Source: Chondrilla cf. caribensis
Taxonomy: Eukaryota > Porifera > Demospongiae > Chondrillida > Chondrillidae
Assembly: GCA_964020155.1 (NCBI GenBank)
Contig: OZ026564.1
Coordinates: 1,290,111-1,354,110, forward strand
DNA length: 64,000 bases
Direction of reading: 5' to 3'
The notes under the pieces are model-generated. The model saw only the letters and a program-made list of their open reading frames with translations. It made no database searches and was not told where the DNA came from. Position numbers and translations under genes: made by a program. This document shows positions 21,396-36,300 of this stretch, piece by piece. Within the stretch, counting starts at the first letter, position 1, and each line of letters begins with the position of its first letter.

Positions 21396-24300
21396 GTATG
21401 ATATATATAGCATGTACCAGTATGAACTAGTATTGTATTTGCATAAAGGATGCAATATACTTTGGTCCTAAGAATGTACTGTATAAAACAATAAGGGGTT
21501 AAAGGACAGTTAATGCCTAATCACTAGAATATTGAGAAAACTGTTAATAACATGTTAAAAGTTTTTTGTTTCCAGTTTCAAGTTACAATTCAATGTTTTA
21601 TAGTAACTAATGTCACAGTAGTATTATTAGTACAATAGAACCTGTCTGTATATACCACCTACTGGGGACCAAGAAAATACCATCTCTGTTGAGACAGTCT
21701 TCATAGTAGAGGTACAACAGTATACTTATGTGTACACTACTGGGGGATTATTTGTTGTATTGATCAAAAGTGCTCTCTTGAGACAGGTCTTCTTTGACAT
21801 GTATAAAGATGTGACCTTTAGAACAGGTTACACTGTCATAATGTGTGCGTGCATGTTTGTGTATATGTTTGTGTAATTTGTGAATCAACAATGTGTAAAA
21901 TGTTACATTCATACATACGTAGCTTCTTAGCTGACAGGTCCACCAACCCATAGGGACTGTTAACTTCCAATGTACAGTCACACAATCTGGAACTCTCTAT
22001 ATATGACAGTGTCCATCAAGTTACATGTATAATAGTGTGGGGCTGTAAATATTTGATTTTTCTCTTCATATAATATATATGTAGTTGGTTACAGCATGGG
22101 AGGCAGCAATTTCCATCTTCTATTTTGTGAGACACCCAGTGAATTACAACTACTGGTTACAACAGGCATGTGTGAACCATTCAACTTTTGGATTTCTTGG
22201 GACAAACTCACATCCAATACCAGAATTGAATCAAATGTAACATACACAATTTCAAGGGGCGAACTGAGGTTCATTAACATCAGAAATGATTTGACCATTG
22301 ATTGTTCAAATCCTGAAAAACATGCCACTGCTATCCGCTTACAATCGCATGATGACAAGGATATAATTGTAGTCAAAGTTCATATAAGGCAAAATCAGTC
22401 CATCAATGGAGTCCTTGTTTTTCCAAAAATTGAGACAAAATCCGGAACTTATGAATATTTTGCTTTATTTGCTAGTAAAGGGCACAGTCAAACAAATGAA
22501 TCATTTCTCGGATTCGTAACAACTGAACCGAACACTACTGTTACACTCATGGTTGTCACTAACATGACAATGTTGTTTGGCAATAGATCTCTTCTTATAG
22601 AAGGTAACAGTTATACTGATACTATTGTGAAGGAAGGCATATCTTCAGTTGGTACTGCCAACAGCGACTTATCTGGAACGAGACTCATTTCTGATAAGCC
22701 AGTCACCTTTGTGACAGGCCCTGAATGTGGGTTTTATCCCCATAATGCTACTGATTGTAATGACATGTTGATGCAAATTCCTCCAACAGAGACTTGGGGA
22801 TTCAAATTCTTTTTAGTTCCTCTCGCAACACGTTCTGCTGATGGGTACCGTATATTAGCCAGTAGAGGAGGAACTGAATGCAATGTAACCTGTACTAACG
22901 TATCACTTTCTGAAACTATCACCCTAGCAAACCCTGGTGACTTTAAGCAGCTCATCTACACAACCTGCTACTGTAGTGTGGAGTGTAATCAACCTGTATT
23001 AATATTTCAATTTAATCCCAATGATGCATTTGATGAGAATCACCAATTACATCCATATGCCATGATGATACCCCCTGTTGGCCAATATTCCAACAAATAT
23101 GACTTAATATTTGCTGAAAATGGACAGTATACTCTATCTAGACCAGTGAATGCCTGGATTAACATAGCTATACTATCAGAATATGATTCCAATGATCTGC
23201 GACTTGATGGAAAATCTCTTTCTCCGGTAGATAGAACTGAGATTAGGTGTCGCAATAATGAAGTATGTGCTATAGTTGTACAATTCAATCAAACATTCAA
23301 TAGTATCGACCACAGACTGGAGCATATAGAACAAAATGTAATGTTCACTGCTACTGTATATGGCTGGAGAAGGAATGATGTGTATGGTTTTGTCGGAAAC
23401 CTGAAGTTTGATTCTATTGCAGGTGAGTAAAATCAGTTCTTGTTACCAGATTCTCATCAGGATTAATAATATAATATGTCCACTAGTACAACACAAGGGC
23501 ATGCAATCACAAATTGGTTATATGGTACAGTGCAAATGAACAGTAGCAATAGCTTCCTTTGGGGTTATTTGGCTAACAGATAAGCATGATCGATTCAACG
23601 CAAATAGTAGTTGATGGAATAATGTGTGCTGTATCAACCATGATATTATGAAATACCTACACATTCACAAAGGCATAATCTATGCAATTCACTTGAAGAA
23701 GAATGTAAAAGCCTTGAGATTGTTTTTAAGCTTCTAGAAATCTTTTGTTTTAAATTCTATCCTTGTTATATACAGGATACGCATTTAAACAATTCAGTCA
23801 AAGTAGAATGATATATACATGGATATATGCAACTAATAATCGAACGGACATTTATGTAGGGTAATGGACTCAAATCTGATCCATAGAGGTTCAACCAAAA
23901 CGGTTAACTATTAATTGTTAACAAGTTTCGAAGTGTTAAGGTTTGTATGATAATCCATTAGTGTTACTGTTTTTGCCCTGCACTGTATCAAGCAGAATTT
24001 TGTCTCAGGGGTGTTTGTCTTAGTGTGTTTTTACTGTATGAATATGAATTATTGAGAAATAACAATGATATGTTGCTATTTACTCGGTGCAAGTACAGCA
24101 AATGTAGTTTGTAGTAATTTAACATAATATGTAATAAATTCTTAATTTACCATGAAAATCCTTTTAATAATAGCGGAAATCTTCTGTCTCAAATACCAAA
24201 AAAAAACTGCTCATAAATCAGAAGGAACTGCTACATTTGTTCTCACCAGAACTGGTGCTGCCACCAATCGCTCTTGTATTGCAATTGATTACACCATTTT

Positions 24301-27300
24301 TCATCTATCAATAACACAAGGTATGTACTGTATGCATACGGTATGCAACCATGACACAGTGAACTGCTTCATCTATTAACACATACATGCATAATAGTAA
24401 TTTGGATACATTTCCAGAATACAGTAGACACTTGTCAATCTCTGAACACATAGGGAGTAGTACTGGTATGGCTGGGCACATGTGCAGACTATTTCTACCA
24501 TGTCTACACAGCACGTGAAAGTTTGCTCTTCTTATTATGGCCTGAGCACCCAATCAAAGCTGATGGGACTGTAATAATATCAATTATCGCATAAAATATA
24601 GTACAATTTGTATAAAATTAGTAATAAAATAATGCATGCAATATAAGAATATTAAAGTTTTGTACACCATCCTATATATCATGTTTTAATTCCTGCAATT
24701 ATGTCAGTGATATGATAGGTAAACACAGACTAACATTTATCTTTGTTGTGTACATTCCATTGCTGGAAATCAGCTGTAATTTTCAGCACTTGGTAACCAA
24801 TTAATTAATTGATTAAATACCAGAAATAATTGAGTGGGCATAAATGGAAACCACTCCCACTTTATTACACTGAGGAATCATGGAATGCTATGTAGTCTAT
24901 ATAGTCCTTTTCAAATTTGAGGTCTTAGCTCTTGAAGTACATAATAGAACCCAGATAGTGAAGGTTCTTGGTAATAAGGGGGGATGGCTACCTGTTCTAC
25001 TCACTTAACTACTTTCTGTGATTAATTGATTTGCTTGCACTATAAATGATAATCAGATTTGAAATGAAAGTCTGTTGATTGATTGATTAATCTATTAATT
25101 GTCCCGGCACTAGTACATTCCATCTGACTTGTGTAAACCTTGATGAAGCATGATAATAAGTACTAGTTATCGCCTGATGAGGTCAAACATCAAAGACACC
25201 GCCTGGGCAGTAAATTTGATACCTTCCCAGTGCAGGGACAATATCACGTAAGCGCCCAGTTTTTACCTTAAAAGGGCAATAATTGTGAGGTGCTAGACAA
25301 ACTATGACAATTTTGCGCATTCCAAGAAATGAATATCATTATAGCCATAACACAACACAACACAGTACGCAGAGAGTAACAGCAGCTGAGAGGAAACTTG
25401 GAATAACAGTCTGAAATCCAGTAGTTCATTAATGCCAACGCTACTATAGCTATACTATGTAGTCCGATATCCAGAATCGGCTATCTATCCGCGACTGAGT
25501 TCCTCGAAGTTGTCGTTATCAAAATTGAAAACAGCCGCTTTTGCTACCTTGCTTTCTACATTTTCTGGTGTTTCTTCCCATAAATAGCCAATTCTGAATA
25601 TTGTAGGCACACAGGATTGGACTTGAGAGCAGAAAATATCTTCAAAAAGGAGCAGCGATTCTCTGTGTGCATTTTGGAGCGTTTATTTGGCGATAAATGG
25701 GTTACTACACGCCTATAGTAGCGTTGGCATTAATGAACTACTGAATTTCAGACTGTTATTCCAAGTTTCCTCTCAGCTGCTGTTACTCTCTGCGTACTGT
25801 GCTGTGTTGTGTTATGGCTATAATGATATTCATTTCTTGGAATGCGCAAGATTGTCATAGTTTGTCTAGCACCTCACAATTATTGCCCTTTTAAAGTAAA
25901 AACTGGGCGCTTCTAAATTTCGAATAGTAATAAAAATAATAAATTTCAAAGGGTTTACTTGAGACTGCGTCCACGAACACGACGTACAAGCGTTCATATA
26001 TAACAGTGTATTATATACGGGCTTTTTAAAAAACGTCCTGGGCCAGAGGAAGAACTCTATAATCTGATACTTTTGACAAAAGAATGATTTGATTTATGAA
26101 CGAACTTTGCGTTCTTGTTACTATTTTTGGTAACTGCGTTGACTTCAGGCGTTCATTCTAATGATATTCATTTTGTTCGACAGGTTAATTATAATTTAGT
26201 TGATTGATTCCCATGACCTTTGCGTAAACGCCTGGGCGCTTATGGTTTACTAACCGTGCTAGGTCTGTCAGTAAATGTTCTACTAACATACCGGTCTCTT
26301 TGATGTATGACGTCATCATGTGATAAATTATGTTAAACTGTCCTTGTATGCAGGATTAGACTACAGAGAAAATGATACAGAATGTTGCTTGGATGTTGGA
26401 AGCAGAGAGAGTGTGTGTGAGGTTCCACTTGTGGTTGACTTTATCACTGAAGGGGAGGGTATAATGATAATTACATTAGTACCATCAAAGCAACAGCTGG
26501 TGTGTGAATCTCCTGGAGCATCAGCATTATTAATAAGTATTGAAACATTCGCCTCAGGTGAGTATAGAGCACAATAACTGTATGGCTTATTGTACATTTC
26601 AACCATCATTGTTACAAGACAGATTTTGATTATTTTCTTTCAAATCAATGGAATGTAACTCTGAATCAAATACTTGTGCATAATGGGAATGAACAAAATC
26701 TTAATTTCATTGATAAAATTGATAAAAGGTTCAATTAATTATTACCGTATATGTTCCAATTTTTTGTCGACCAAATTTTTCATCACTGGCTCCATATAGG
26801 ACTGGGAACGTTCTAATTGATGACGAAATGCGACGCATTCTAACAGTTTGTCATCAGTTCTAATTTTTGGTTAGCTACCTTTATAATATTATATAGGATT
26901 TTCTGTCATTGCTCACTACTTCAAAGTTGACTCCTGCTCTATAAGCCATGACAGCAAAGCGATCGTGAGGATTGTCTAATAGGAAATAGAATACAGCAGA
27001 ATATTATTTGTATGCGTGTATGTGTATGGCTGATTTTAGACGGTTTCAATGTAATATTATTATAATGGTATAATGTACATATCGTTTTAACCTCTGGATG
27101 TAAGGCGATCCGAAATGCTAGGCTTCCAATACCCTCAATTTATGTGGTATCCACGAACAGAGCAAGGGCTTTTAGTCTAAACACATGTATGTGTATGGCT
27201 GATTTTAGACGGTTTCAATGTAATATTATTATAATGGTATAATGTACATATCGTTTTAACCTCTGGATGTAAGGCGATCCGAAATGCTAGGCTTCCAATA

Positions 27301-30300
27301 CCCTCAATTTATGTGGTATCCACGAACAGAGCAAGGGCTTTCAGTGTAAACACAGACATTTTATTATGGTCCAATTAGTCGTTAGCAATTTTCATTCATT
27401 CATTCATTCATTTATTCATTATTAATGGAAACCCAATCAGCACATGGCTGGTATGAATAGGGTACCAACAATACATGTACAAAAAACATACAGTAGAAAG
27501 ATAATCGATGGAAAAGTTAAATAAATAAATGATAAATTGATAATAATATTTTAAGAAGGAAAAACAAAAGATGATACATGATAAAATACTATCTACATAT
27601 TAGTACTGATCTATTCATGCCATTTCTACAGATAGTAGCTACTGAATATACTTAATATAATAATATAATAACATCATTCATGCAAGTCATACAAATAGAT
27701 ACATTACATGTTTAGAATAAATTTAAAATTTGTCTCTTAAACACTTTCTTGGAGACACTATCGTCTCTGATAGAGATGGGCAGCCGATTCTAATCTGATC
27801 CTCTCTGATACTGGAAGGACTGTCCAAGCCAGTTTGTCCGGTGGTGTGGCAGATGGAGATTCTCACTCTGTCGGGTGGTCTTTCTCCCCAGGTCCTTGTT
27901 TTTAATGAAGGAGCCCTTGAAGTAATGTGGGCACAATTCTAAATATTTGATACAGTTTTCTATTTATTCGTCTTGTTCTGAATAATGGTTTTTCCTTGAA
28001 CCTTGCCCTGACAAAAAATTAAAACATATACGGTAGTACACCTTTGATATCATATCACAATAATAATTTTTATATGCAATATTGCACTATGAATTGATAA
28101 TATCATTATCATGTATTTTACTAGGCAATGCTTTTATGTAGATGTGCAGTGTATTTGTATGTGGATGGAGCACTCCACAGAATCATATAATTAATTGTTG
28201 CATGGGATAAAATATTGTGTGTGCATTTGCACAAATGGCCAAATCTTTGTCCTTTCAGGCAAATTCAGCACAAAAGGGAGTGAGTTTCATTTACTTTTCG
28301 GACCAAACTTGTTCGCACGAGGTGTAGAATTTGATACCCAAATTCTGGTGACCACTGATGAACCAGAACCAGTCAACTTTTGGGTAGCTTGGGACAAAAG
28401 AACTTTCCCTAGTACAAAATCCAACACAACCCATACTGTGTCAAGAGGTAAAGTCGCGATCATTGATATTCCACATGTGTTATCCATCAACACAAATAAC
28501 CCTCGCACCCCTGACATCGGTATCCAGTTGCAGTCACAAGATGGGAAAAAACTAACTGTAGTTGGAGTGAATGAACAAGAAGCCTCTACTGATGCATTTC
28601 TTGTGTTTCCAAAGATTGAGACCAAATCCAAAACATACGAATATTTTGCACTGTCTGTTGACAGAGGACCATTTTCAAATGTCAAATCATTCTTTGGATT
28701 TGTGACAACTGAACCAGACACCACAATTACAATCACTCCTGTTACCAGAATATTCACCCTTTTTGTCAGTTTTACTGGGCTTGATAGGGGTAGAAATTAC
28801 ACAGCCACTGTCCCAGCTGCGGGTACTTCAGTAGCTGGCACATGTACAGCCACAAGTGATGTATCTGGTACCAGGATAGTTTCGGATAAACCTCTTTCTT
28901 TTTTTACTGGTCACGAATGTGGCCTCATTCCTTCTGATAAAACAGCTTGTGATCACTTGGTGGAGCAGGTTCCTCCAACAGAGACCTGGGGTTTCAAATT
29001 CTTTTTAGTTCCTCTCTCAACACGTTCTGGTGATGGGTACCGTATATTAGCCAGTAGAGGAGGAACTGAATGCAGTGTAATCTGTACCAATGCATCACTT
29101 TCTGAAACTATCACCCTAGCAAGACCTGGGGACTTTAGGCAGCTCATTTACACAACACGCTACTGTAGTGTGGAGTGTAATCATCCAGTTCTGATATTTC
29201 AAATTAGTCTCGGACACAGTTTCGATCAGGTTACAAGATCTGATCCCTTTGTAGTGATGATTCCTCCTGTTGGACAGTATTCCAATGACTATGACCTTGT
29301 CTTTTTTGAGAGTAAAAAAGTTGACACTCGAGGTGTACAGGTAGTATTTGAAGCCTGGATCAACATAGCCATACCAGCAGAGTATGATCCATCTGGTCTA
29401 AGGTTTGATGGCAGTCCACTTTCTGGTGTAAGATTTGTTAACGTATCTTGCAGTGATGGTGACGTGTGTGGTAGAGTAGCTCAGTACAAACCAATGTCTG
29501 ATACTGGATCCCACAAACTGGAACACATAGATCCTAATGCAAGATTTACAGCAACTGTGTATGGTTGGGAGAGAGAGAATACATACGGTTATGTTGGAGG
29601 AATGAAGTTTGATTCGATTGCAGGTGAGTTTGGGCAGTTAATGTATATATTATTGTATATTATCTAAAAAACCTTTTTATCAGTTTATGATGGCTATTTA
29701 TTGCAATTGTCTTTGTCAGAGCAGTTATAATGGTAACTTGGTGTACCAACCTAGTATGATTACAGAGAGCCTGCAAAACTGTATGAGATTAATGTAAAAT
29801 AATAAAATTATGTTGAGCAGGTATTGTAACCTTCAATTAATTTTTTTATCATTCTGAAAATTGCATATTGTTGTATTAAAAGGTTTTGTCTCCTCTTATT
29901 ATATTTCAGCTGAAATATTCTGCTTCAAGAATCATACATACTTTGCTTCAAAATCAGACAGAAATGCTTCATTTGCTGTCATCAGATCAGGAGCTGCCAC
30001 TGACCACTCTTGTATTGGCTATAACATTACGGATGCTTCTACTCAAGGTACTTAGATATTATGTCCTTTATGAATTCACTGTAGGCATATTCATCCATTA
30101 CTAAAATTGGCTTTGCACAATACATTTGAATATGAGAAAAATTATTTTTTCAATGGATAGTTCTACGTATATGCATGTGTATATTAAGTGAATTGATGAT
30201 GAATCACACATGGTGTATGTCACTATATATATAGTAAAATAATTACTTTTATTTCATATACCTTAAGGTTCCTCAGATAATGTCTTATATAACAAAGAAT

Positions 30301-33300
30301 GTTGCTTTGAAGCTGGTAAGAGGGAGGCAAGATGTGAAATACAGCTTAGCGTTGACTCTTTTACTGAAATGGATGAGGTATTGAGGATTGAATTGACTCC
30401 TCGTTCTGGTGAATTGGTGTGTGATGTTCCTGGGAATACTGCAGTCATCACAATAATGGACTCCTCTGGTATGTTGAGTATGTATAGTTAATATATGCGT
30501 ACACAGGTGAAATGAATTAACTAGCCAAGTGAAATATAAGTGTGTGTGGCTCTCAAAGGCAAGGTCCATAAAATTAATATGCTACTCTTGTGCAAACATA
30601 GGGTGACTTACCTATCTATTAAAAAGATAAATATAATAGCTTAATTCCCGAGGTGGAGGGGATTTACTGAGCTAGACCAGCCGACATACACATAATTTGA
30701 TACATATATACTTTAGCGATTAATCCTTTGTTATTGGGAGACATGAAGTTTGTATTATTTTTCATGGTTTGATCCTGATCCTATTGCTCAACTTGGTACC
30801 AGTCACTGAGGATTATGATGAAGAAATCCAGTTTGGAGAGAAACCTCTGACTCGACGATTGATCACTGAAGTAATTGTTATGCTCTTGTCTCCATATGCT
30901 TGAAATTTGAAGGAGGATGGCATAATTGTGGAGGATCTAGTTTAGGATTTAATAATCCATCCCTGTGTTGGAAGGTTGTTGTGGATTCTGTGGTAGGGAG
31001 AGCAATACTTTGTGATTGTTTATGGATACATACATTAATTTTAAAGGGCAGATGCATGCTGTCAAGTAGATTTATTCACCTGACTTTCAAACACATTGTA
31101 GAGTAACTCGCTTACTTCAAAAAGTACTTCATCACAAGTACTTATTTTCTCTACTCTCTGTTCTCAATACAGGTAATGTTACAATCAGATTTGAATATTC
31201 ATCTTATTATACATATGAAACAGTTGGGGTGTTTGTGGGAATCCGTCTTGTTGTTAGCAATCCTTTTGCTAATAATGCAAGTGTTAACATCTCCTTTGAA
31301 GACATTACAGCTAAAGGTCAGCTGGTACAACAGTGTTGGTCTTTATAATTCCTGATGTGCATGTACAGTCTCCATGGTAAACAGAAAATGTGTTGTCAAT
31401 ATCGTAATTAATACTAAAGGGTAAAATTTAAGTGAGCAAAATCAACATGCAGCAATTATCAGTAAAAAACTTCATTATTGATCGCTTCCTCTACCAGTTG
31501 TGACATTTAAGGTGGCAGGTCAGGTGCCATTTGCATTTAAAATATGATTATCATTAGAGAACAATTTATCCTGCTTTCAGATAACTTGTCGTTTTGATGT
31601 ATCACCGCAAATTTTTATATTAGCCATCAAACTCAATCTACCAGGCATAGCCAATATTTTCATCGTACATGGCAAAATCTGAAAGAAATGCTACCATATT
31701 GATAGCCTCATCATACAGACTTGCGAAGTAGATGATTCCGAGGAGGAAAGCTTATCGTCTTCGCCAGACCTTCTTGCAAGTAGACAGTTCTCAACGTAGT
31801 ATGATTTTAAATGAATCTTAGAGTGCGTGTAGTTGGATTACAATATATGCAGTGAAGCTTTCCTCTTGCAGAAAGCATCACATAAGTAGTACAATTCCTC
31901 GCCAATTCCTCTGGGTTTTGTTTAGAGATTTTCATTTGCGAATGTTATTGAACATTTTTAGCATGGTGAGGCTACATAATATGTAGGCTTAAAGAGAATT
32001 TGTATATACCTTGTTCATGGCTACATACAGATGAAAATTATATGATTATATGTGTGGGTGGTACTGACTCATCACTTAAGCAATCAGGTCAACGTGATAC
32101 TAGAGGTCATTCGAGACATTAAGATTTGCATTTTTTGCCTTATGTGTAATCTGTAACATGTGGGAAAGTCACGTGCGCGACCACAAACCGCACGTTCGAA
32201 TCACATGTTTCATACCTGTAGACCAGCTTCTATGTGTCACCGCATGAGTTTAGTTGGCAAATAACACTGTGTTTCGACGTTTGATGAGTTCAAAATTTAG
32301 CGCAACATCTGTTCTATATCTTCAATCGTTATAAAGTACTTTTCGAAGCCATGCTCTGCTTTTCGGCTGGTTTTATCAAGTAGGGTTGAAGTATGCCTTA
32401 ATTCCGGTGGCTGAAGTGTAGCACAACTTAGCGTTTGCTTGACAATTTATCTCATAGATCAAGCCTGCTAAGTAAAACGAGCTGTTATCTGCTGTCTCAC
32501 CTTTGGATGACCCCTGTTTTCTAACTGAATCTTACATGTTACAAGTTACACGTGAGCCAATCTTAAGTGTGTTTTAGGCTAGATTTGGGCAAACTCGTAA
32601 CTTGTGGCTGTGGGTACACGTTAGGCGTTACCCGTACAAAAAATCTTTTAAAAATCGTGTTATCCAATTGAATAGTTGTATGTATTTCCAATGGTATGTT
32701 TTGCAAGGCATTGACATATGTGGTGTGTCTGAATAATAATAATAATATAATGGAATACATATCAGAATTTTAATAATAATAAAGCAATAAGTAATAGTAC
32801 TATTATTAATAAAATTATATCATTATTATTAATGTAATAGTATTCACCATAACACATGCTGGGCATATATTGATGCCTTAATTTTGCACAATAAGTTACA
32901 TCTGGCTTGTATGCAGGCAATCTTATTAAGTGCTGACTTACGATGGCAGTGACACAAGATACTGGGGTGATTGTTTTTGTTGGTGTGTGGCATTGCATGT
33001 GTATTGCTTTGAGTTTGGATGATTGCTGGATGTTTAGCTCTTGTGCAATAAACACTACACATGTGAATAGAATTTTTCATTACACTCAAAAATGGGGTCA
33101 TAATAATAATATGCTGATAAAACATGTTTTATATTATTTGAAGTACCAACAAAGTCTTACGTAACCATAATAAAATGCCAATTAATCCAATTTCATTGAT
33201 TTATGGAACAGGTGGCTCAGATGTTAAAGTTCGTAGCGTTGACTATAGGAACACTTCTGTGGTGGTAACCTTTGAAACAGGTTCAAATGTTTCAAGTTAT

Positions 33301-36300
33301 GCAAGCATTCCTATTGCATTGGACAATATTCCGGAATTCAATGAAACATTCAAAGCTACATTTGAATTACCTGATGGTTACAGGAGCCTGATTAAGACTG
33401 ATCCCATGGATGTGGAGATCACTATTGAAGATCAAAATCAAGGTTAGTATGTAATAGGCAGGTGTGTAACTCATACAAATATATAGGTACTGTAGGGAGT
33501 AAGTAAAGTGGAAACTGCATTTGCAGAAAAGGAAACACTTTCTCAACAGGTGTTGCCACAAGTTAACCCAGTAGTTAGCTACCAATCAAATGGTTTAGTC
33601 CGCACATTATTGTTTTATTGGGTGATGCAGTGTGTATGAATGCAATTTATTTGAAGTTAAGACATTGAATCTCATTGAAAAGAGATTTAAGGTCCATTTA
33701 TTGACCATTCTTGAGAACACAATGCATTCACTAAGTATATTTGCAAAATTAAATTTGAAAATTGCAATGATCAACAACTTATGTACTACTGTCATATCCT
33801 CCAGGAATAGGAACCATTGAAAATGACAGTACAGTACTCATTACTGCTATTATTACTGGGATTGTAGCAGTCATTATAGCAGTCAGCACTTTACTGACAT
33901 GCTTGCTACTTCTGTGTGTGAGAAAAAGGCGTGGACCATTCAGGTAAGTCGATCTAGTTAATGTAATAGTATGCATATACACAGATATGGACTAATTCAT
34001 TAAAACCTGGTCTGACTGGTGAACTGTGCATCAAGTCTGTATAAACATATGGTATTTTACTGGACATTTCATTAAATTATAAAGTAAACACAACTGAGTT
34101 CAAACTTAGGAATCTGATGTAAGAGGTTTTCCGAGTACTTCTCATGTTTCTTTTGAAATTGCATCCTTGGACATAAAAACAACTGTTTACTACTGGCATG
34201 TACTGATATTCTGATTCACTATTCCCTCTACAGGCGTGACATGCACAATCGCACTTGTATGGTTTCAATTTTTGCAAATAATCTTTTCAATTAAAATATT
34301 TGACTGTTAATTTAAATGCTACATAGGGGCATTATAACAGACCTAGCCCGAAAACGGTAAAAAATGGCGGACGCAAATCAAACCTGAAAAAATACTGCAT
34401 TTACGAAGCGAATGAATCATAATTGACCGTTTTTGTCATCTGTATGAATAATTTGAACATTCTTTTAAAGTTTAAATAAAGAATTGATTCAATATCTTGT
34501 ACCAAGTAGCTATAAAACATTATAAATTTACTTATTATACTTTTGGCTAAAATCGCTTTTTGCGTATCAGTAGATGGCCTCAGACAAATTTCAAATTGGT
34601 ACCAAATGAAAGAATACATCATTATCTAATGATCTGCTGTGAGACAAGATGTCATAAGTTCAAACACAGTTATAACTGACAATGTCCTGAAATGCATATA
34701 AAACGTGAGGAAAATAGGGCCTGGTGTAATCCTTGCATAACTTTAACATACCTGCTTATAACATTTTATTTCACCATCAGATTGTAGACAATGTCGTTCT
34801 CGATCGTTATAAATAATAATATGGAAAAAAGGCCATCTACTAATGTGCCTAACATGGTTTTTCAGAAACGACCTTTGTAGCATTTAATGTGACGTTTCTA
34901 TAGTTATTACGCAAGGTGTTATGATGTAGAATAGTCATCGCTTGGAATATTGCAAGGTCTTGAAGATCGTCTGCGCCCCATGTTAACTTGAAGATTCTTA
35001 CAGATATGTATCCGAATTTTGAACTGGGATGAATAGTGTGCGTGGGTTCTTAAGGTAATTCAATCGTGAACCTTTTGCGTAATTGGGATATTATTTAGAT
35101 TGTCAAAGTTATATGCACTTTTTGGTCTGATCCGATTTGATTTTTAGCACATGTATTTAATTTTACCTAATGCAAGTGGTGAAAATCTTTGCTTGCATGC
35201 TGATAACATGTCTTACATCATTTCTTTTAAACATGTTATTTCTCACGAAGTTTGATACCCAAAGGATTGTATTGCACAATCACATTGCCGTTAGTCGTGA
35301 AATAGGTGAGAAATATTTGAGATTCCAGCCATTTGTCACCTAAAATCTCCAACTATGCAATGTCCACTATAACCACCCTATTTACTATAAAGGTTTTAAA
35401 ACTCTACCAAGTATGGTATATATGATAATTTGTGTTAAGGAGCATTCACTTGTTATTCATGCTGGTATATAGATTATTAAGAGATGTTTAAAATCAAATA
35501 CAAACCTTACTGGCCACTGGAAAAATGGCCTCTGAAATGATCCAATATTATATGTGCACGTGCATGCAAATAGAAGGTTTAGGGCTAACAATTAAAGCAA
35601 TAATGTACAACATTGTGATCATTTTTTTACTGGATTGATTTCTGTGTGCTCAAGGAATGAAAGTGAATAAATTGTGAAAATTTCATGCGACAATAAGATC
35701 TTGGGCTGTACTATTAATACTCACTGAAGCAAATGGACATTTAAGACATGGGCATGTTTGTTGTTTCATTGTAATTAATTTTTATGAAACTATTTCGATA
35801 CTAACTGTAAACAGGCTAACTGTTTGGTAGGTCAAATCTATAAATTTACAGGCATTAGTGCTACACGCAAAAATGAATATGTCAAGATCAAAAGTTTCTC
35901 AGGGTGTATGTTGGGCAGTACAGATAATCAGCAACTGGAATTTATTCAAAACATGTCTCACCACAAACCTAACTTTGGACTGTTCAATGGAACTCTTGCC
36001 TAATGCTGAGATTTGGCATAAACAGGTTATTATAAAGTTGAATTCACAAAATGTGCTGGAACTATACTCAGTCAGTATATCCAGGTTGAGATTTAAGTAA
36101 AATTTCATGAAGTACATTAACAAATTTGTCATTAGAACAATTATATATTCAGTTATATTAGGTTTAAATGAGTTTAATTAGCATTAGTATTCTTAAGCAC
36201 CTCCAACTGGGTCATGTACTGAGATGAGAATTTTTCTGAATTTAGTCCATGCCACATAAAAGTATCAGGTTGACATGTGGTGTGTGGTATTTTCCGAGAG

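Noticed and set aside
30781..30900. Possible relic Calx-beta exon ([20 protein letters not shown]) in receptor A intron 7
   Set aside because: Suggestive of a lost counterpart of the receptor B extra repeat, but too short and without matching splice sites to support.
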